This document shows, piece after piece, positions 5,524 through 5,563 of a DNA stretch of 5,563 nucleotides. Source of the stretch: JAWLHA01 sp041690535 (GTDB taxonomy: Bacteria > Pseudomonadota > Gammaproteobacteria > Thiohalomonadales > Thiohalomonadaceae). The stretch is from assembly GCA_041690535.1 (NCBI GenBank), contig JAWLHA010000133.1:1-5563 (forward strand), given 5' to 3'. The notes under the pieces were generated by a model that was not told the origin of the DNA, searched no databases, and saw only the letters and a list, made by a program, of their open reading frames with translations. Numbering within the stretch: position 1 is the first letter of the stretch; each line of letters begins with the position of its first letter. Made by a program: the position numbers and the translations under genes.

Positions 5524-5563
5524 GACGATAGTGGCTATGGATGGCCAGGAAAATGACGACATT

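Larger units (their letters stand above)
4984..5563. other. 580-bp structured region without a recognised gene
   Basis: From the rsmJ stop to the window edge I recognise no protein family, tRNA or rRNA. GC content falls: the 5461-5520 block is about 52 per cent GC, while the coding sequence to the left is much richer. The region holds two palindrome copies (5118-5141 and 5415-5438), a strong hairpin at 5151-5189, a weaker one at 5352-5375 (CTTCCC with GGGAAG), a hairpin at 5498-5523, an attC-like stretch at 5453-5517 and a minus-strand open frame with a single stop. Short plus-strand frames at 4980-5270 and 5072-5260 have no recognisable features. No convincing T-run terminator for rsmJ was found. 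It may be a remnant of mobile or accessory DNA. Confidence 0.6.
5159..5563 (-). pseudogene. Possible decayed gene: minus-strand frame with one internal TAG, running off the edge
   Basis: One minus-strand frame is open from the window edge (5563) to a TAG at 5296-5294, then open again to a TGA at 5161-5159. The later part could start at GTG (5290-5288) and would give 43 residues, including LADFRQVFGRDVYDVAIAAH. In that part 29 of 39 counted codons end in G or C, more than the local base composition would suggest. There is no well-placed Shine-Dalgarno and I recognise no family. It could be a degraded gene, two short frames, or chance. The second palindrome copy (5415-5438) lies inside the upstream part, which argues against intact coding. 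Confidence 0.18.

Overview
The window looks like chromosomal DNA from a high-GC gammaproteobacterium. The basis is the near-collinear match of two proteins to my memory of Escherichia coli RimK and RsmJ, the very GC-rich codon use, and a REP-type palindrome of a kind common in gammaproteobacterial chromosomes. A halophilic or sulfur-oxidising lineage such as Ectothiorhodospiraceae is possible, but that is a guess. Five protein genes are well supported. They form two divergent operons on either side of a 241-bp control region at 2675-2915.

Left part (minus strand, reading from 2674 down to 220): a small retropepsin-like protease of the RimK-associated family (PF05618), then rimK (ribosomal protein S6 glutamate ligase), then an AstE/aspartoacylase-type zinc hydrolase. 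The first two genes are 17 bp apart and the last two share one base (TGATG), so this is a tightly coupled three-gene unit. It may couple addition of glutamate to a protein with cleavage or trimming. A promoter candidate (TTGTGG-N17-TACAAT) lies at 2844-2872. Downstream of the operon, 1-219 carries a REP-like inverted pair (27-99) and a partial third copy.

Middle part (plus strand): a fused SpmA-SpmB-like membrane protein with two nucleoside-recognition/gate domains (2916-4202), followed after 4 bp by rsmJ, the 16S rRNA m2G1516 methyltransferase (4207-4983). The membrane protein has no clear Shine-Dalgarno. Instead a perfect 8-bp hairpin ends two bases before its ATG.

Right part (4984-5563): 580 bp of lower-GC DNA without a recognised gene. 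It is rich in structure: two copies of a near-perfect 19-bp palindrome 297 bp apart, several hairpins, a weak attC-like element, and a minus-strand frame that stays open from the window edge to 5159 except for one TAG. This is the least explained part of the window. No complete undescribed system is visible. The most interesting leads are the writer/hydrolase/protease operon and the paired palindromes with the interrupted frame on the right.
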